A DNA stretch of 64,000 bases from Locusta migratoria (GCA_026315105.1 CM048744.1:363507168-363571167), one strand, 5' to 3'; numbered from the stretch's first letter, positions 31,644 through 42,924 are shown. A program made the numbers and translations. Notes: generated from the letters alone by a model not told the origin.

Positions 31644-32655
31644 CTCCGACGTAAATGACAAATAATGTTTGCAATCACCATATCAGTATTTCACGCAGCA
31701 CTGCGCTCGTACTTACAGGTTTGCAGACTATTGCTGCACAATCATATAAATTGCGATAATGCTGTTTCTTTTAGTCGTTTTCTCCTACATTCAGGACAGT
31801 CAATTATCCCCTGAATTACATATATCCCTAATGAAGAGTGTCTCCCTTAGTCTCTTCCGGTAGATAATTACCTTTGACCTGCCGATTGCTCTTGCAAGCT
31901 TACGAAACATGTCGGATTTGTCATTGGCAGCAGATTTGGTCAACCTGCAATGGTCTCCCTCACTTGTCTTGTATGTCATACAGTGGGTTCGCAAGGAGTA
32001 TGTCAGTCTGGTCGCAAGTCTGTGCACGAGGGCAAATCCCAGGCAGACAACCGAATAGTACCATGTGTTAACACAGACTTTAATTTCCTGGAATTTTTTG
32101 CCGTTTTCGCTCGGCTTTATTCTCAGCAAGTTGGAAAAACTGGAAATTGCTACACGTAAAAACGTAAATGACCTTGATTAACTTCTCTTTCTCCTTGGAA
32201 CTGCACCTGATTTGAATTATTACCACACAGGCTCGTCGCGTAGAACCAAATGTTGCGTGAATACCAGATAACTCTGATCACAGTGGATCATTTCTTTGAC
32301 AGAGCTGATCTAGGACGGCAGTTCAAGAGTAATACCGTTTACCGCATCCTTTGAGTAGTACCATCTGTGGTAACAATATCAATGCATGAATTAATGTCGT
32401 GAGTCATTCCAGTCAGCATGCAAACCTGATATTACTTAGTTTTTAACTTTATATGGGTATATTTTCTCTGTACGTTTTTATATTTTTGCCAGGTCATTGG
32501 TATTTTGCGGAAGTTGAAGGCGAAACCAAAAACAATTTATTTCTTTCTCACGCGACTACTGAGATAAAAAGTGAAAGAGAAGAAATTCTCGCAAACGAAG
32601 GATGGTGGCTGTTTCTGTATTACTGTAATGTACCCATTTCATCCGATTTAGATGG
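31644..32655. other. No recognisable gene
   Basis: The minus ORF 31800-32129 (109 codons) and the plus ORF 32453-32764 (running into SINE-C) have no domain I can identify. Confidence 0.45.
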
Positions 32656-32905
32656 AAGGAAGATTAGTGTTCAACGCTCCGTCGACAGCGTGGTCATTAG
32701 AGGCAGAGTTTACGCTCGGGTTGTTTGGATAAGGATTAGGAAGGAAATCGACCATGCTCTTTGAAAGGAACCATCCTGGTATGTCCCTGGAGTTATTTAG
32801 GGAAATTGCGGGAAACCTAAATCTGGATGGCCGGAGGTGGATTTGAACCACCATACTCCCAAATGCGAGTCCAGTGTGTGCGCCACCTCGCTAGGTTTCA
32901 TCCGT
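32656..32905 (-). mobile_element. SINE-C copy
   Basis: CTCCGTCGACAGCGTGGTCA (tail), GGAACCATCCTGGTATGTCC, GGAAACCTAAATCTGGATGG, B box GGTGGATTTGAACCACC, then GCGAGTCCAGTGTGTGCGCC and ACCTCGCTAGG (head). Aligns with 51064-51300. Confidence 0.85.
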
Positions 32906-35270
32906 TTGTTGTATGTCTTTGTTACATTCTGCTATAATTAACTATTAACTAATGCTCTAAAACAGCAAAAACCAGATAATCAATACAAATTACTTTTTTA
33001 TGTTGCTGTCTGTGAGGACAGGAAATAAAGGAAGTTTAATTTATACGCAAAGGAAGTCAGAACAATAGGAAGATAGTCATGTCGCTTAGTAGCTTATTGT
33101 GGAAATTTCTTTATAAATGTTACAATGATAAATTTTTCTTCAACATATTTTGGTCCAACATATTGTGTTTTGTTTGATCTCGTGACCCTACATAGTTTAT
33201 AAATGAACACTTTCGGGGTTGGAAATATATTTTATGAAGAGAGGCCTACAGATTAAGGTTTGCAAGGACAAAGGGTCAGACACGCTTTCTTTTTTTAATA
33301 AGCAGTGAACGTCACCGCTTCTTAAATAAAACTTAGCTATCTTTATCTATTTTGGGTATGTAAATTTTTATCACGATATTTTCTAGAGATAATATTTTTA
33401 CTACAGGTGGTCGTGTACCAGTTATTTCTCGTATATATCAGTAACTTCACTATGCTCTTTGTGAAAAATGATAAAATTTATATTGCGCAAATATTCTTTC
33501 AAACTTTCAAATCTTTGCTCATTCTTTATGTGCTATTAAAGATGTCGCTGAATTAATTACTTTTGACCTTAAATTACTACCGTTGATGTCAACAAACTAG
33601 TGATACTTGAAATGAAGAGCAGCTAGTTGATTATAAACAATCATCTGTGTTTATCGGTCCTTTAATATAATTGTACAAGATATTCGTAGTAGATATTACG
33701 TTCGTCATACTCGGGGGGAAAATAACCCTACATCTGACAAGAGGTAGATGAAGTACCTCTAATCGAACTTCTTTGTGATAAAATAATTAATAGACTATAT
33801 TCAAGGCTAAAGAAAGAAGGAGAACGTTTATTTCTTCGTTACTGGACCTTACGTTAGTTATTGTTTTGACCTTCTCTTGTGTTTTTCTTTTCTCTGAACG
33901 CTGGAACACATGTTTACCAAATTATTGAAGTTCATCAGACAAATATGATTACAGTTAATAAAACTATCTTTCTGTGAGGAGAGTATACTAATGTATTTTT
34001 TCGAGTGTTTGATGCTTTTATACCCGTATATAGACTGGAGACTGTAAGACGGCCGTACTGTTAATGTGACGAAAATAATTCTACAAGTCATATCCTGTAG
34101 ATTAGTATCGACGACTTGAAAAAAATGCCAGATCATAACGACGAACTTTTAAAAATCTTTAGTCCGACACTTTAGCTATACTACTACTACTACTACTACT
34201 GTGTTTTCGATTAATTTCATTTCAGTTTTTTTCTTTTATGAAAATAACCTTATTTCATGGCTGGTCTATGTGACGATTACTTTTGGAACAAGTCACACGG
34301 AACTTATTCAACATTTTCAGCTAGCTGATTTACCGTTATTTAAAAAACGTATCATTTAAACTGCTATTATTATAATCGTGAGGAACTACTTGGAACGACA
34401 TTTCGTGTCTTCAGACGTTTTGAAGTAGAATAGAATACTGTAGCTGAAGATTGAAAGTTAATGCTATCGCACCTGTTAACCGGAGACCTCAACGCACGAT
34501 CAGGACAGAAGCTACATCATTATTACAACTGTATTTCGGATCATGACAAGAGATACATTGATTATGTTTCTTTCATTTTTTACTGAGTGTCACAGTGTGG
34601 ATATAGTTCCGTACGGTTTCAGGAAAGGGTAACTGTTTAAAGTATTTTACTTGAGGAAGCTACTTCACAGTGTCAGTGTCGTCTTCGTCTCTACACATCA
34701 TGTCCCTTATAGCGGCGACGTGTTAGTAAGTTGTAAGTCTCAGTTTATTCTACTTCTCTATTTGAAAAATGATAATGTTATTTATTTTTAACTTTACTTT
34801 TAGAGCTGCAGTTTTGAAAAATAAAAAGCTCTGTTAACAATTTATGTGGTTTTTGTTCCGTGTTCAAAGGGCAAGAAAAGGAAAATTTTACTTCTGAGAG
34901 GTAGGTCATGGAACTCAGAAGGATATATTTATTGTGATGGATTTAGTATAGATGAGTTTTTCGTTTGTCACATTCCTTAAGAACATGTCAGCTGCAAGGT
35001 CCTTTTCGTAATCTAATTTTTACACAGAGAGATATAAAAATAAGATGTCCTTAGACTCACTGCAATCATTTTAAGGAATGAAAGATTTTTCTTTACTTCT
35101 TATCTTACCAGTAACAGCTAAATTGCGTCACTTTGTCTAAAAAAAAATTAAGATTTGCTAGATAGGGTAGTTCCGACACGGAAAGAAACTTTTTAAAATA
35201 TAAACTGAAAGGGTTGCTTTTCTGTGTAAACCGTCGGGGGTATTTTGCCAGGAAATGAATAGCGTGGCGA
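32906..35270. other. Probable intron of the signal-peptide gene; nothing recognised
   Basis: Over 2 kb of AT-rich DNA with a (CTA)n run at ~34179-34200. If the exon at 35276-35408 is real, this lies inside its first intron. No downstream exon with acceptor and conserved coding was found. Confidence 0.4.
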
Positions 35271-35275
35271 CTTAC

Positions 35276-35408
35276 CGAGCGTTGCTGCTTCAGTGTAAAG
35301 TGGTACGAGGAGAGCAACGAGGAGGAGCAGGGCTGCGTAGGCGGGCAGAGGCGGCAGTGGCAGCGGCAGCGGCAGCGGGTGGCGAGCGCTGGAGACGGTG
35401 GCCGCCAT
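35276..35408 (-). CDS. First coding exon of a host gene encoding a signal peptide
   Basis: The minus strand starts ATG in a good context (GGCGATGGCG: G at -3, G at +4) at 35408. It encodes 44 residues plus one base: MAATVSSARHPL, a PL-rich stretch (residues 11-22), a hydrophobic core AYAALLLLVALLVPL (24-38), and LYTEAATL with a plausible cleavage after TEA or EAA. The exon ends at CTCG|GTAAGTCG, a consensus U1 donor (GT at 35275-35274). The following AT-rich sequence has no coding character. This is the layout expected of a secreted or type I membrane protein whose first coding exon carries the leader. The mature part lies downstream on the minus strand, probably outside this window. I do not recognise the gene. 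A longer open frame into 35193 reads through the donor and is probably artefactual. Confidence 0.55.
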
Positions 35409-35645
35409 CGCCGACCCAGCGATCGCGCGACTGAGCCACCGCGCGCCGCCCGCGACGCCAGCCGCCAGCCGCCGGCCGCAGCCGAGGAGGGAGCCGCCTC
35501 CCCACTCCCTCGCACGCAGGGCGAGCCCTTAAACGCCACCGCCACCGCTCCCACCCACACCTGCACTTCCTCTCTGCCACGCCACGGCTCTCGCGTCTCC
35601 CGTCTGCAATCCGTCTGCTGGCACTGCGTCTACACTTTACGCCGT
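35409..35645 (-). promoter_or_regulatory. CpG-rich 5' UTR/promoter candidate
   Basis: GC/CpG-dense block directly upstream of the signal-peptide ATG. On the minus strand an initiator-like CAGT has its A at 35625. The sequence AGACGC falls at +28 to +33 relative to it (35598-35593), fitting the degenerate arthropod DPE. A second TCAGTCG lies only 24 bases before the ATG (A at 35432). No TATA box is obvious. Start-site choice is inference. Confidence 0.4.
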
Positions 35646-35680
35646 AAACGTCACCTGATGGTATACACATTTCGTGTTTT

Positions 35681-36320
35681 ACCACTATAAAGTAGTCACG
35701 AGAAAAACTGACGGGTTATTACCGATACCCGTATTTTTCGTTACTCCTTTATCTCGATTTTAACAAGCTTTTTAAATTTTTTAGTAATGGCTGGGGAAAT
35801 GTTCAAATGTTTTATAGTCTATGAGACTTAACTAAGTCCCTAAACTTACAAACTACTTATGAACTAACGAAGACTAAGGACGGCACAAATATCCATGCCC
35901 GAGGGGTGATTAGAAGCCCCGACCGTAGTGACCGTGCAGACTGTGACTAAAGCGCCTCAGTCCCCGCGACCACCGCGGCCGGCGCTGGGGAAATCACCTT
36001 CCTATCAATTTGCCATAGCAAAGTTGAAATTTTTTTTATTTATCTTTTTTTTTATCGAGTAGTTTCTATTCGTGAAATGACTATGGGTTTGAAGTAATGG
36101 GGGGTTATAGAAAATGAGAGTCCAACCCGCCCCATATTAACAACAGTGCAGACATGAAATTTCCTGGCAGGTTAAAACTGTATACTGGACCTTCCCCTTC
36201 CGCTGCCAAATGCGCGCAAAGGACCTTTCTTTTCTACCTTTTTTTTTAAATATTTTTCCGGCAGGTAGATATGTTTTTTTCTTTGCTGTTGTGGATGTCC
36301 TTGATTATTACTGATCGATG
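35681..36320 (+). repeat. Tandem duplication, first unit (contains a SINE)
   Basis: Starts ACCACTATAAAGTAGTCA and ends CTTGATTATTACTGATCGATG. Without the SINE and one target copy it is ~446 bp. The unit contains CTGGCAGGTTAAAACTG, which resembles a dispersed repeat. Confidence 0.9.
35801..35983 (-). mobile_element. SINE-A inside first tandem unit
   Basis: GTTCAAATGTTTTATAGTC to ACCGCGGCCGGC, flanked by GCTGGGGAAAT (35790-35800, 35984-35994). Absent at the same place of the second unit (GCTGGGGAAAGCACC). Confidence 0.95.
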
Positions 36321-36321
36321 T

Positions 36322-36800
36322 ACCACTATAAAGTAGTCAAGGGAAAAAACTGACGAGTTATTACCGATACCAGTATTTTTCGTTATTCCTTTATCTCGAA
36401 TTTAACAAGCTTTTTTAAATTTTTTTTTATTAATAGCTGGGGAAAGCACCGTCCTATCAATTTGCCATAGCAAAGTTGCAAAAATTTTTATTTTTTCAAT
36501 GAATCTTTTTTTATCGAGTCATCTCTATTCGTGGAATGACTATGACTTTGAAGTAATGGGTGATTATATAAAATGGGACTCCAACCAGCCCCATGTTAAC
36601 AACAGTGCAGACATGAATTTTACTGGCAGCTTAAAACTGTATACTGGACCTTTCCCTGCCGCTGTCAAACGCGCAAAGGACCTTTCTTTTCTTTCTTTTC
36701 TTTTCTTTTCCTTTTTTCTTTCTCTTTTTTTGGCAGGTAGATCTATTTCTTTTTCTTTTTTTGCTGACGTGGCATTGTCCTTGATCATTACTGATCGAGG
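36322..36800 (+). repeat. Tandem duplication, second unit
   Basis: Repeats the first unit base for base with scattered differences (shared ACAACAGTGCAGACATGAA and TATACTGGACCTT). It has a longer TTTTC-rich pyrimidine tract at ~36685-36735. That tract makes the Lys-rich minus-strand ORFs there spurious. Confidence 0.9.
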
Positions 36801-36959
36801 AGCTGACAGCTATCCTGCACACCTCGACGGCCCGTCCTCTCAGCTCTCACAAGTTTCTACCAAGAGTGCTAGTCCCACAAGGCTCGCAGGAGAACTCATA
36901 TGAAAATTGGAAAGTAGGAGTCGAGGTTTAGGCGGAGGAAAAGCTATGGGGATTGAAGT

Positions 36960-37235
36960 GAGGAGTGCCATACTGACACAAGGAGAGAACGTCTACTCGT
37001 CATCGCCGAATTCGTCCGAATTTATGGTACATGTTGGGCATGGTGAGACACGAAAGTGCCCCAAGTGGGAACTCCAGATAGCAGAGCGTTTAGGAAATAA
37101 GAGGAATGTTGATACGGACCTATCACCATATTCACCTTATCAACTGTCCCTGTGACCCCGTGTTTAGGAAGCGGTGATAGGCTCAACGGTAAAAGATCGG
37201 ATTTGTATTGAAAAGGTCATATTGTTCCCGTAGGG
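36960..37235 (+). mobile_element. Family X repeat, left inverted arm
   Basis: Carries CTCGTCATCGCCGAATTCGT, GGGAACTCCAGATAGCAG and GATACGGACCTATCACCAT, then a tRNA-like GATAGGCTCAACGGTAAAAG. The same blocks occur inverted at 37876-38145 and 38690-39057. An open frame reads YSSSPNSSEFMVHVGHGETR. Confidence 0.7.
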
Positions 37236-37420
37236 ATCGTGAGGACAGGATTAGATTAATTGCAGCACACAGGCAGGCATTTAAACAATCATTCTTCCCA
37301 CGCTCAATACGTGAATTGAATGGGAAAATGGGGGAAAAAACCTAATAACTGGTACAGTGGGACGTACCCTCTGCCATGAACTTCACACTGATTTGCAAAG
37401 TATTGCTGTAGCTGTATATG
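37236..37420 (+). mobile_element. LINE 3'-terminal coding fragment
   Basis: Reads GTGAGGACAGGATTAGATTAATTGC; the translated pattern SRRDREDRIRLIAAHRQAFK and QSFFPRSIRELNGKM resembles the C-terminus of LINE ORF2 (spacing of 'SFFPRSIREWN'). An inverted partner is at 38785-38893. Confidence 0.6.
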
Positions 37421-37795
37421 TAGACTGATGTCACAATTAACCGCAACATCATATAGGTTATTTTATTAATTTATATAAGCAGAATAAGAAAGGGTCTTGG
37501 ACGAAATTGGGGACTACAAACATTCAAAAAGGGACTTTAGTTAACGCGTACTTGGGGACGTCGTGTATGTAAATCGATACTTCCAGACTTTTGCAATTAA
37601 ACAGTTACATGTACCGGCGTGATATTCAACGAAGAAACTGGAAAGTAATAATATTGACCGCATCTTGCGCACGTTATGAACACCACCCTTTTGCAGCTAC
37701 TTGTTTTTTATTTATTTATTTATTTTTATTTCTCCATAGAATATGAAACTTGATTGTGAAGTGAGTAGTGCACGCATTATCAAGTAGCAAAAAAA
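37421..37795. other. No recognisable gene
   Basis: AT-rich with a TTTA-rich patch at ~37705-37730. Unassigned. Confidence 0.4.
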
Positions 37796-37876
37796 TATTT
37801 GCCGCGGGGCGGAATCGTACCTGCGAACCTTTCAGTAAAAATCCGATATCTAACCGCTGAGCCAAACAGCGCTTTC
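37796..37876 (-). mobile_element. tRNA-like module of family X
   Basis: The reverse complement gives TTTGGCTCAGCGGTTAGAT (A box) and AAGGTTCGCAGGTACGATTC (B-box region) with CCGCCCCGCGGC. It resembles a tRNA but is embedded in the repeat and lacks a clean acceptor stem. Confidence 0.6.
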
Positions 37877-38185
37877 TAAACAGACTGTCTCAGGGGCAGT
37901 TGATAAGGTGCATATGGTGATAGATCTGTATCAAAATTCCTTTTATTTCCTAAACGCACAGCGATCTGGAGTTCCCACGTGGTGCATTTTCGTATCTCAG
38001 AAGGCCCTACATGTACCATAAATTTGGACGAATTCGGCGATGACGAGTAGGCGTCCTCTCCTTGTCTACTTAAGGCATAAGTCATGGTATCGAATCCAGG
38101 ACCGACGCACAGAGCTAATCTACCAGAAAGTTTTCTTTCACTCACACTCCGCTGAAGAGTGAGAATCTCATTCTGGAAACAGTGT
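37876..38185 (-). mobile_element. Family X repeat, second copy
   Basis: Mirror image of 36960-37160 with the same open frame (YSSSPNSSKFMVHVGPSEIR). Its outer end CTCCGCTGAAGAGTGAGAAT and TCTCATTCTGGAAAC resembles a dispersed repeat also glimpsed in the tandem units. Confidence 0.65.
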
Positions 38186-38685
38186 AGACAGTTGTATCAA
38201 ACAAAAAGCATAGTGATAGGCTTCTGTGCCAATGATTTGCCTGCTACCAAAGTGGCTGGCCTCTACACATGAACGTGCAGTGTATAGTGATCGCTGCTAC
38301 CTGCTCAAACGATAGTTTCCCGCTCTTCTTCCTCGGACATCGGTTGTATTATACACAATGACAAGATCCGTGTGACTTTCAGCTCCTACCATCTATGCAG
38401 TTAGGTTGGGTTGTTTCATTGGGATAGGAGGAATAAACTGCTAAAGGTTATCAGTCCCCGGTGGGGAGGGGAAGGAGTGAGAGGGAAAGGAAATGCAGTC
38501 CGGAAAGTAAAGAAGGAAGGAAGACTGCATTAACTCGGGGCCCCGTACTCGCCACGCAAGTCCTCAAGGAAGAACCGTGAGCCCCTGGGAGGCCATCAAT
38601 GGAGATTAGTTTTTCAATCTTTGTTCGAAATGCACATTTGTAACAAACAATAGAAAAAATATACTGAAAATCGTTTATATAAATA
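38186..38685. other. No recognisable gene; purine-rich patch
   Basis: 38440-38610 has GGGGAGGGGAAGGAGTGAGA and may be a distant SINE-C head relative. Not assigned. Confidence 0.35.
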
Positions 38686-38689
38686 AAAC

Positions 38690-39057
38690 ACGGGGTCACA
38701 GGGACAGTTGATAAGGTGAATATGGTGATAGGTCCGTATCAAAATTCCTTTTATTTCCTAAACGCTCTGCTATCTGGAGTTCCCATTTTCCCATTCAATT
38801 CACGTATTGAGCGTGGGAAGAATGATTGTTTAAATGACTGCCTGTGTGTTGCAATTAATCTAATCTTGTCCTCACGATCCCTACGGGAACAATATTTGGG
38901 TATGCGCATTGCCAAGGAGCAGAAAGAAATTTGGAGATGAACCTGGGACCTTTTCAATACAAATCCGATCTTTTATCGTTGAGCCTATCACCGCTTCCTA
39001 AACACGGGGTCACAGGGACAGTTGATAAGGTGAATATGGTGATAGGTCCGTATCAGT
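38690..39057 (-). mobile_element. Family X with LINE tail, bounded by 55-bp direct repeats
   Basis: The identical segment beginning AACACGGGGTCACAGGGACA and ending GGTCCGTATCA occurs at ~38688-38746 and ~39002-39057. Between them are GGAGTTCCCA, the inverted LINE tail (38785-38893) and a tRNA-like block (TCGTTGAGCCTATCACCGC). Confidence 0.7.
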
Positions 39058-39590
39058 GTGGTTTTAACTGATTAAACTGGAGACGATAAAAACAAGTAAT
39101 CACCGAAAACTGGTTGTTTCAACGATAACAAGCATCCCTAGTATAAAGCCCCGAACGAGACCGGTCACGTGGTCCTAACAGTCAACAAAAAACTTGTAAA
39201 AACATAAAGGGTAGCGTGGCTTCGTCAAAAGTTTGTCCCAGTACAATGCAACAGCCATAATAGTCATTAAGTCCATTAGCATAGAAGTGAGAAAAGGTTT
39301 AGAAAATTGTTGAAATTTTGCTTAAAGTTTGTTGGAAGTTGCTGAGTGTTCTCATTATGAAATACTGAATTATTATAGGCTGGGCAATTTGCGCTCCATG
39401 TTCAGCCAAACTATGTCCTTAATACGTCTCATTACTCATGACGTCATCTATCCTAATCTATTTCTTGTAAAGCGATTTAATTTTAAAGGTGCAGTCACTT
39501 TCGTTTGTGGCTAAACTATTTGGAAAATATGTTTCCTTCATTTACTGACTCATCAAAGATCAGTCCAAACCCGTACGGATAAAACTTTAT
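39058..39590. other. No recognisable gene
   Basis: Unassigned. Confidence 0.4.
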
Positions 39591-40860
39591 ATTTGTGAGG
39601 AATGTTCATATTATACTTTGGGTGTCGTTTAAGAAGCGATCTTTAGAATTCCACGCCAAAGGCGGTGAAATAGTGATTGGAATTTAGTTTGTAGGTAGCG
39701 CATTAAATTTTTAGGAAAAATAACCCATAAGAGGGTGAAATAGTAAATGAAAGTTTTTTGACAAGAAATTATTACAACATACAAACCATTTTTAAACTGA
39801 CATCGCCGCGCGGGAATAGCCGAGCGGCCAGGAGCGCCACGTTACGCATCGCGCGGCCTCCCGCGTCGAAGGTTCGAATCCTCAGTCGAGCATGGATGTG
39901 TGTGTTGTCCTTACGTTTGTTTAACTTAGTTTAAGTAGTTTGTAAGACTAGGGCCTGATGAGTAACGTAGTTTGGTCCCATAGAATTAAAAACATTTGAA
40001 CATTTTAAACTCACATCTATGAACACTGGTATTTGTCTTTTTGGTTAGAAAAAATATTGTTTCATTATTTTTGGAAATAATGTGCGGCTTATTCTGTAGG
40101 CATCGTTTAATAAGAGATTTTTCGAAGTTCCATGCCTATGGCGGTGAAATAGGGGTTCATATTGAGTTTGTCGGTGAGATATTAAAAATATTTATAAGCT
40201 TCGGCATTTTTGGAAATACAAACTAAAAGAGGGCGAAATAGTGGGTGAAGGTTATTTTCAGAAAAACGTATCGTTATTAACCCACAAGAACTAGCGCATT
40301 TAAAAGTTACGCGATGGGACGTGTGTATAGAATTTCAAGCACACTCAGAGAAGAGTTTGAAATGTACTCAAAGTGTGAAAATATGCAGTTATTGTTGTTT
40401 TTATAAGAAAACTCTGATATTTGACTATTTAAAAATGGAAGATTCTTTTAAAATTATTTTTAACAAAAAGCTCATACCGCGAGTACTTGAGGGATTAAAG
40501 TACAACTAAAGCTTTTTAAAAGCTTTGAAAATTGGTATTTGTCTTCAAGTTGGAAAAAATAAATACTTGTTTAATTGATTTTGGAAATTAAGTTCGTGAG
40601 GGGGGTGAAACAGGAGATGAAAGCTTTTATGGATATTTCATTATGAAAGCGTTGTAAGGCTGAAACTCTGAAAATCTAAATTTGGCTCTTGGTAAGAAAT
40701 TAAAAAAAAATCATGTTGTCTCAGTCAATCCAGTACATCTTATACTGTAGGCATAATTTATGGGGAGATTTTTCGAAATACCATGCCTAAAGGGATGAAT
40801 AGAGGATTAAAGTTTTTTGAAAATATGTCGCTGTTACCAGTCAGCAAGGTTAAACTATAG
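39591..40860. repeat. Decayed long-period repeats with GGNGAAATAG motif
   Basis: Recurrent blocks: GGCGGTGAAATAG (39661, 40141), AGAGGGTGAAATAG (39731), AGAGGGCGAAATAG (40209), GGGGGTGAAACAG (~40600), GTAGGCATCGTTTAATAAG (40097) and GTAGGCATAATTTATGGG (~40748), and TTGGTATTTGTCTT. At least three diverged units, interrupted by a SINE. Confidence 0.7.
39805..40002 (+). mobile_element. SINE-B copy with 15-bp target duplication
   Basis: GCCGCGCGGGAATAGCCGAG head, GAAGGTTCGAATCCTCAG B box. Flanked by TTTTAAACTGACATC (39790-39804) and TTTTAAACTCACATC (from 40003), one mismatch. Confidence 0.93.
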
Positions 40861-40865
40861 AGAAC

Positions 40866-41490
40866 GTAATGTTCTCAGTAGGGAAGGAAGTAACACAGGA
40901 TTGTAGCCCTTGTCTAATCCTCTTAAATTTGTACATTGAACAAGCTGTGAAGGACAGCGAGAGGAAATTTGGAAAAGGAATTAAATTTCTGGATGGAAAG
41001 ATAAAAGCACTGTGTTTCACCTATGATATTGTAATTCTGTCAAAGACAGCAAAGGACTTGGAAGAGAAATTGAACGGAATACGCAGTGTGTGAAATGAGC
41101 GTATAAGATGATCATTAAAAGAGCAAAACAAGGGTAATAGAATGCAGTCTAAGAAAATCAGGCGATGCTGACGGAATTAGATTAGGTAACAAAACAATAA
41201 AGTTAGTAAATGAGTTTCGTTACTTGGGCAGTAAAATAACATACAACGGCCCCAGTACAGAGGATATAAAATGTAGGATGACAATGGGTAGAAAAGCGTT
41301 TTTGAAAAAGAGAATTTTTTAACATAGAATATTAATTTAAGTGTAAGGAAGTCTTTTCTGAAGACATTTGTGTGTAGTGTTCGGTTGTATGGGAGTGAAA
41401 CAGGGACGATTAATATGTCAGTCAGGAAGAGGATAGAGGCTTTTGAAATCTGGTGCTACAGAAGAATGCTAAACATGAGGTGGGTAGATC
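40866..41490 (+). mobile_element. RTE-like LINE, reverse-transcriptase 3' part
   Basis: MFSVGKEVTQDCSPCLILLN, YIEQAVKDSERKFGKGIKF, CFTYDIVILSKTAKDLEEKL, then ECSLRKSG- and EFRYLGSKIT-like codons (~41150-41250). The catalytic FADD is CFTYD here, so the first active-site aspartate is lost. No SINE inside. Confidence 0.85.
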
Positions 41491-42550
41491 GCTGTTAAGG
41501 CAGGTTTGACGTTGCAACTGCATCATTTCGAGCTTTTTTCCTCAGTCAGAAAATAAATAAAAGAAATGTTTCAGTATTTTGGCAAATAATACACTATGCA
41601 CTACCTACGGGAAATCCGCGTATTGTTACTTCGAATAGCAATAGCCGTGCATCCCGCTAAACAATTATACTGCAGGTTCTGAAATATGCCGTGAAACTAA
41701 TTAAAACGTGAACCAGATAACGGATATAGCGTTGCACATCACATTTACTAATAACTAAAATTTGAATTATGTCTTCTTAATAGTAGTCTTATTTGAACTT
41801 TAATTCCGAGAACAGGCGGCTTTCAACAAATAATTCGCTATTATAACTGAAAAAATTATAATGTCACAGAAGGTTATCTATGGCAGAAATGTAAGAAAGT
41901 AGTAATATTAATAGACTTATACAAAAGGCTCTTAGAAGAAGTTTGAGTGGGGTTAGGAAGTGTAATCATTGTTCAAGAAATGTAATCACTGTTTTGCTAT
42001 GTTCTGTGCTGTAGTGAGAGTGTTGCTGTGGTTGAGAGGATGAAGATAAGGATGTGTTGAAGGTGTGCGACGGAGAAATGAGAGGTTTTTATATTGGTTC
42101 AATTTCTTTTCATCAAATATGCAAATGAGTGGTGCACCAGTATTCCCAGATACTTTAAAAGGGAGGAACGGGCATGCAAAAATTGAAATGTGCAAGCTCT
42201 CTCATGGTAGTGGGGGAGCAGGTGTATAAATTATGCAAATGAGCTGTCAAATTATACAAATGAATCATCAGTCAGAGTACCAAATGCTGCCTTGGAGGTG
42301 GCGATCATTACCTTATTGAGATTGGTGGTAGTGCACGCTGCGAGGAGGCAGCGTGGCTGCTGTCAGTGTGGGCAAAAAGAAGTCTAAATCTACTATTACT
42401 ATGTGTATTGTGGATCCCTCGCATGCTGACTCCTGGCATGAAACAAAGGAGATTGCATCTCTGATACCTACTTCTTTTACATTTCGTATTTCGTGTATGA
42501 AGGTGATGAATTATTAAACAAGATTGTGACAGATTATAGTAGTTAGGTGT
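41491..42550. other. No recognisable gene
   Basis: AT-rich. Contains a few ATGCAAAT octamer-like strings (42120, 42235) of no demonstrated meaning. Confidence 0.45.
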
Positions 42551-42770
42551 GCCATTTTGACTGGTTTGATGCAACTCTCCTCTCTGCTCTATCCTGAGGA
42601 AGCCTCTTCATCTCCTCCTAAGGACGGCAAATAACATATATTTCAACCGGCCTACTTTATTCGTTTCTTGATCTCCCTCTGCTTTTTTTTATCCCACTAA
42701 CACCTCTTCGATGCAAAATTCATGATTATTTGATGTCTCAGAATGTTTCCTACCAATCGATTAATATCTG
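42551..42770 (-). mobile_element. RTE-like LINE 3' end, solo fragment
   Basis: ACTGGTTTGATGCAACTCTC, then GATGTCTCAGAATGTTTCC, the same 3' terminal block as 43135-43345 and 56375-56565. Confidence 0.8.
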
Positions 42771-42924
42771 CGGTCGATGTGCAATATTATGTCAATAGCT
42801 CATTTTAGCAGTTTTGCCGTGCATATGCCTTTCAGAATCAAATCAACAGCGAACCAGCTTCGGCGAATCTGTGCTTAGCTTTATACAATAGAGCGGAGCC
42901 CTGTTGTTGTAGTGGTCTTTAGTC

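Noticed and set aside
35105..35685. Longer overlapping ORFs on both strands around the signal-peptide exon
   Set aside because: Other frames of a GC-rich block; compositionally biased and without Kozak or splice support. Only the 35276-35408 frame has a leader and a donor.
36564..36822. Lys-rich minus-strand ORFs resembling a nuclear localisation region
   Set aside because: Derived from the TTTTC tract of the tandem repeat unit.
38690..39057. 55-bp direct repeats as a target-site duplication
   Set aside because: Far too long for a target duplication and part of the family X sequence itself.
42120..42250. ATGCAAAT octamer-like strings as enhancer sites
   Set aside because: Expected by chance in AT-rich DNA; no other regulatory context.
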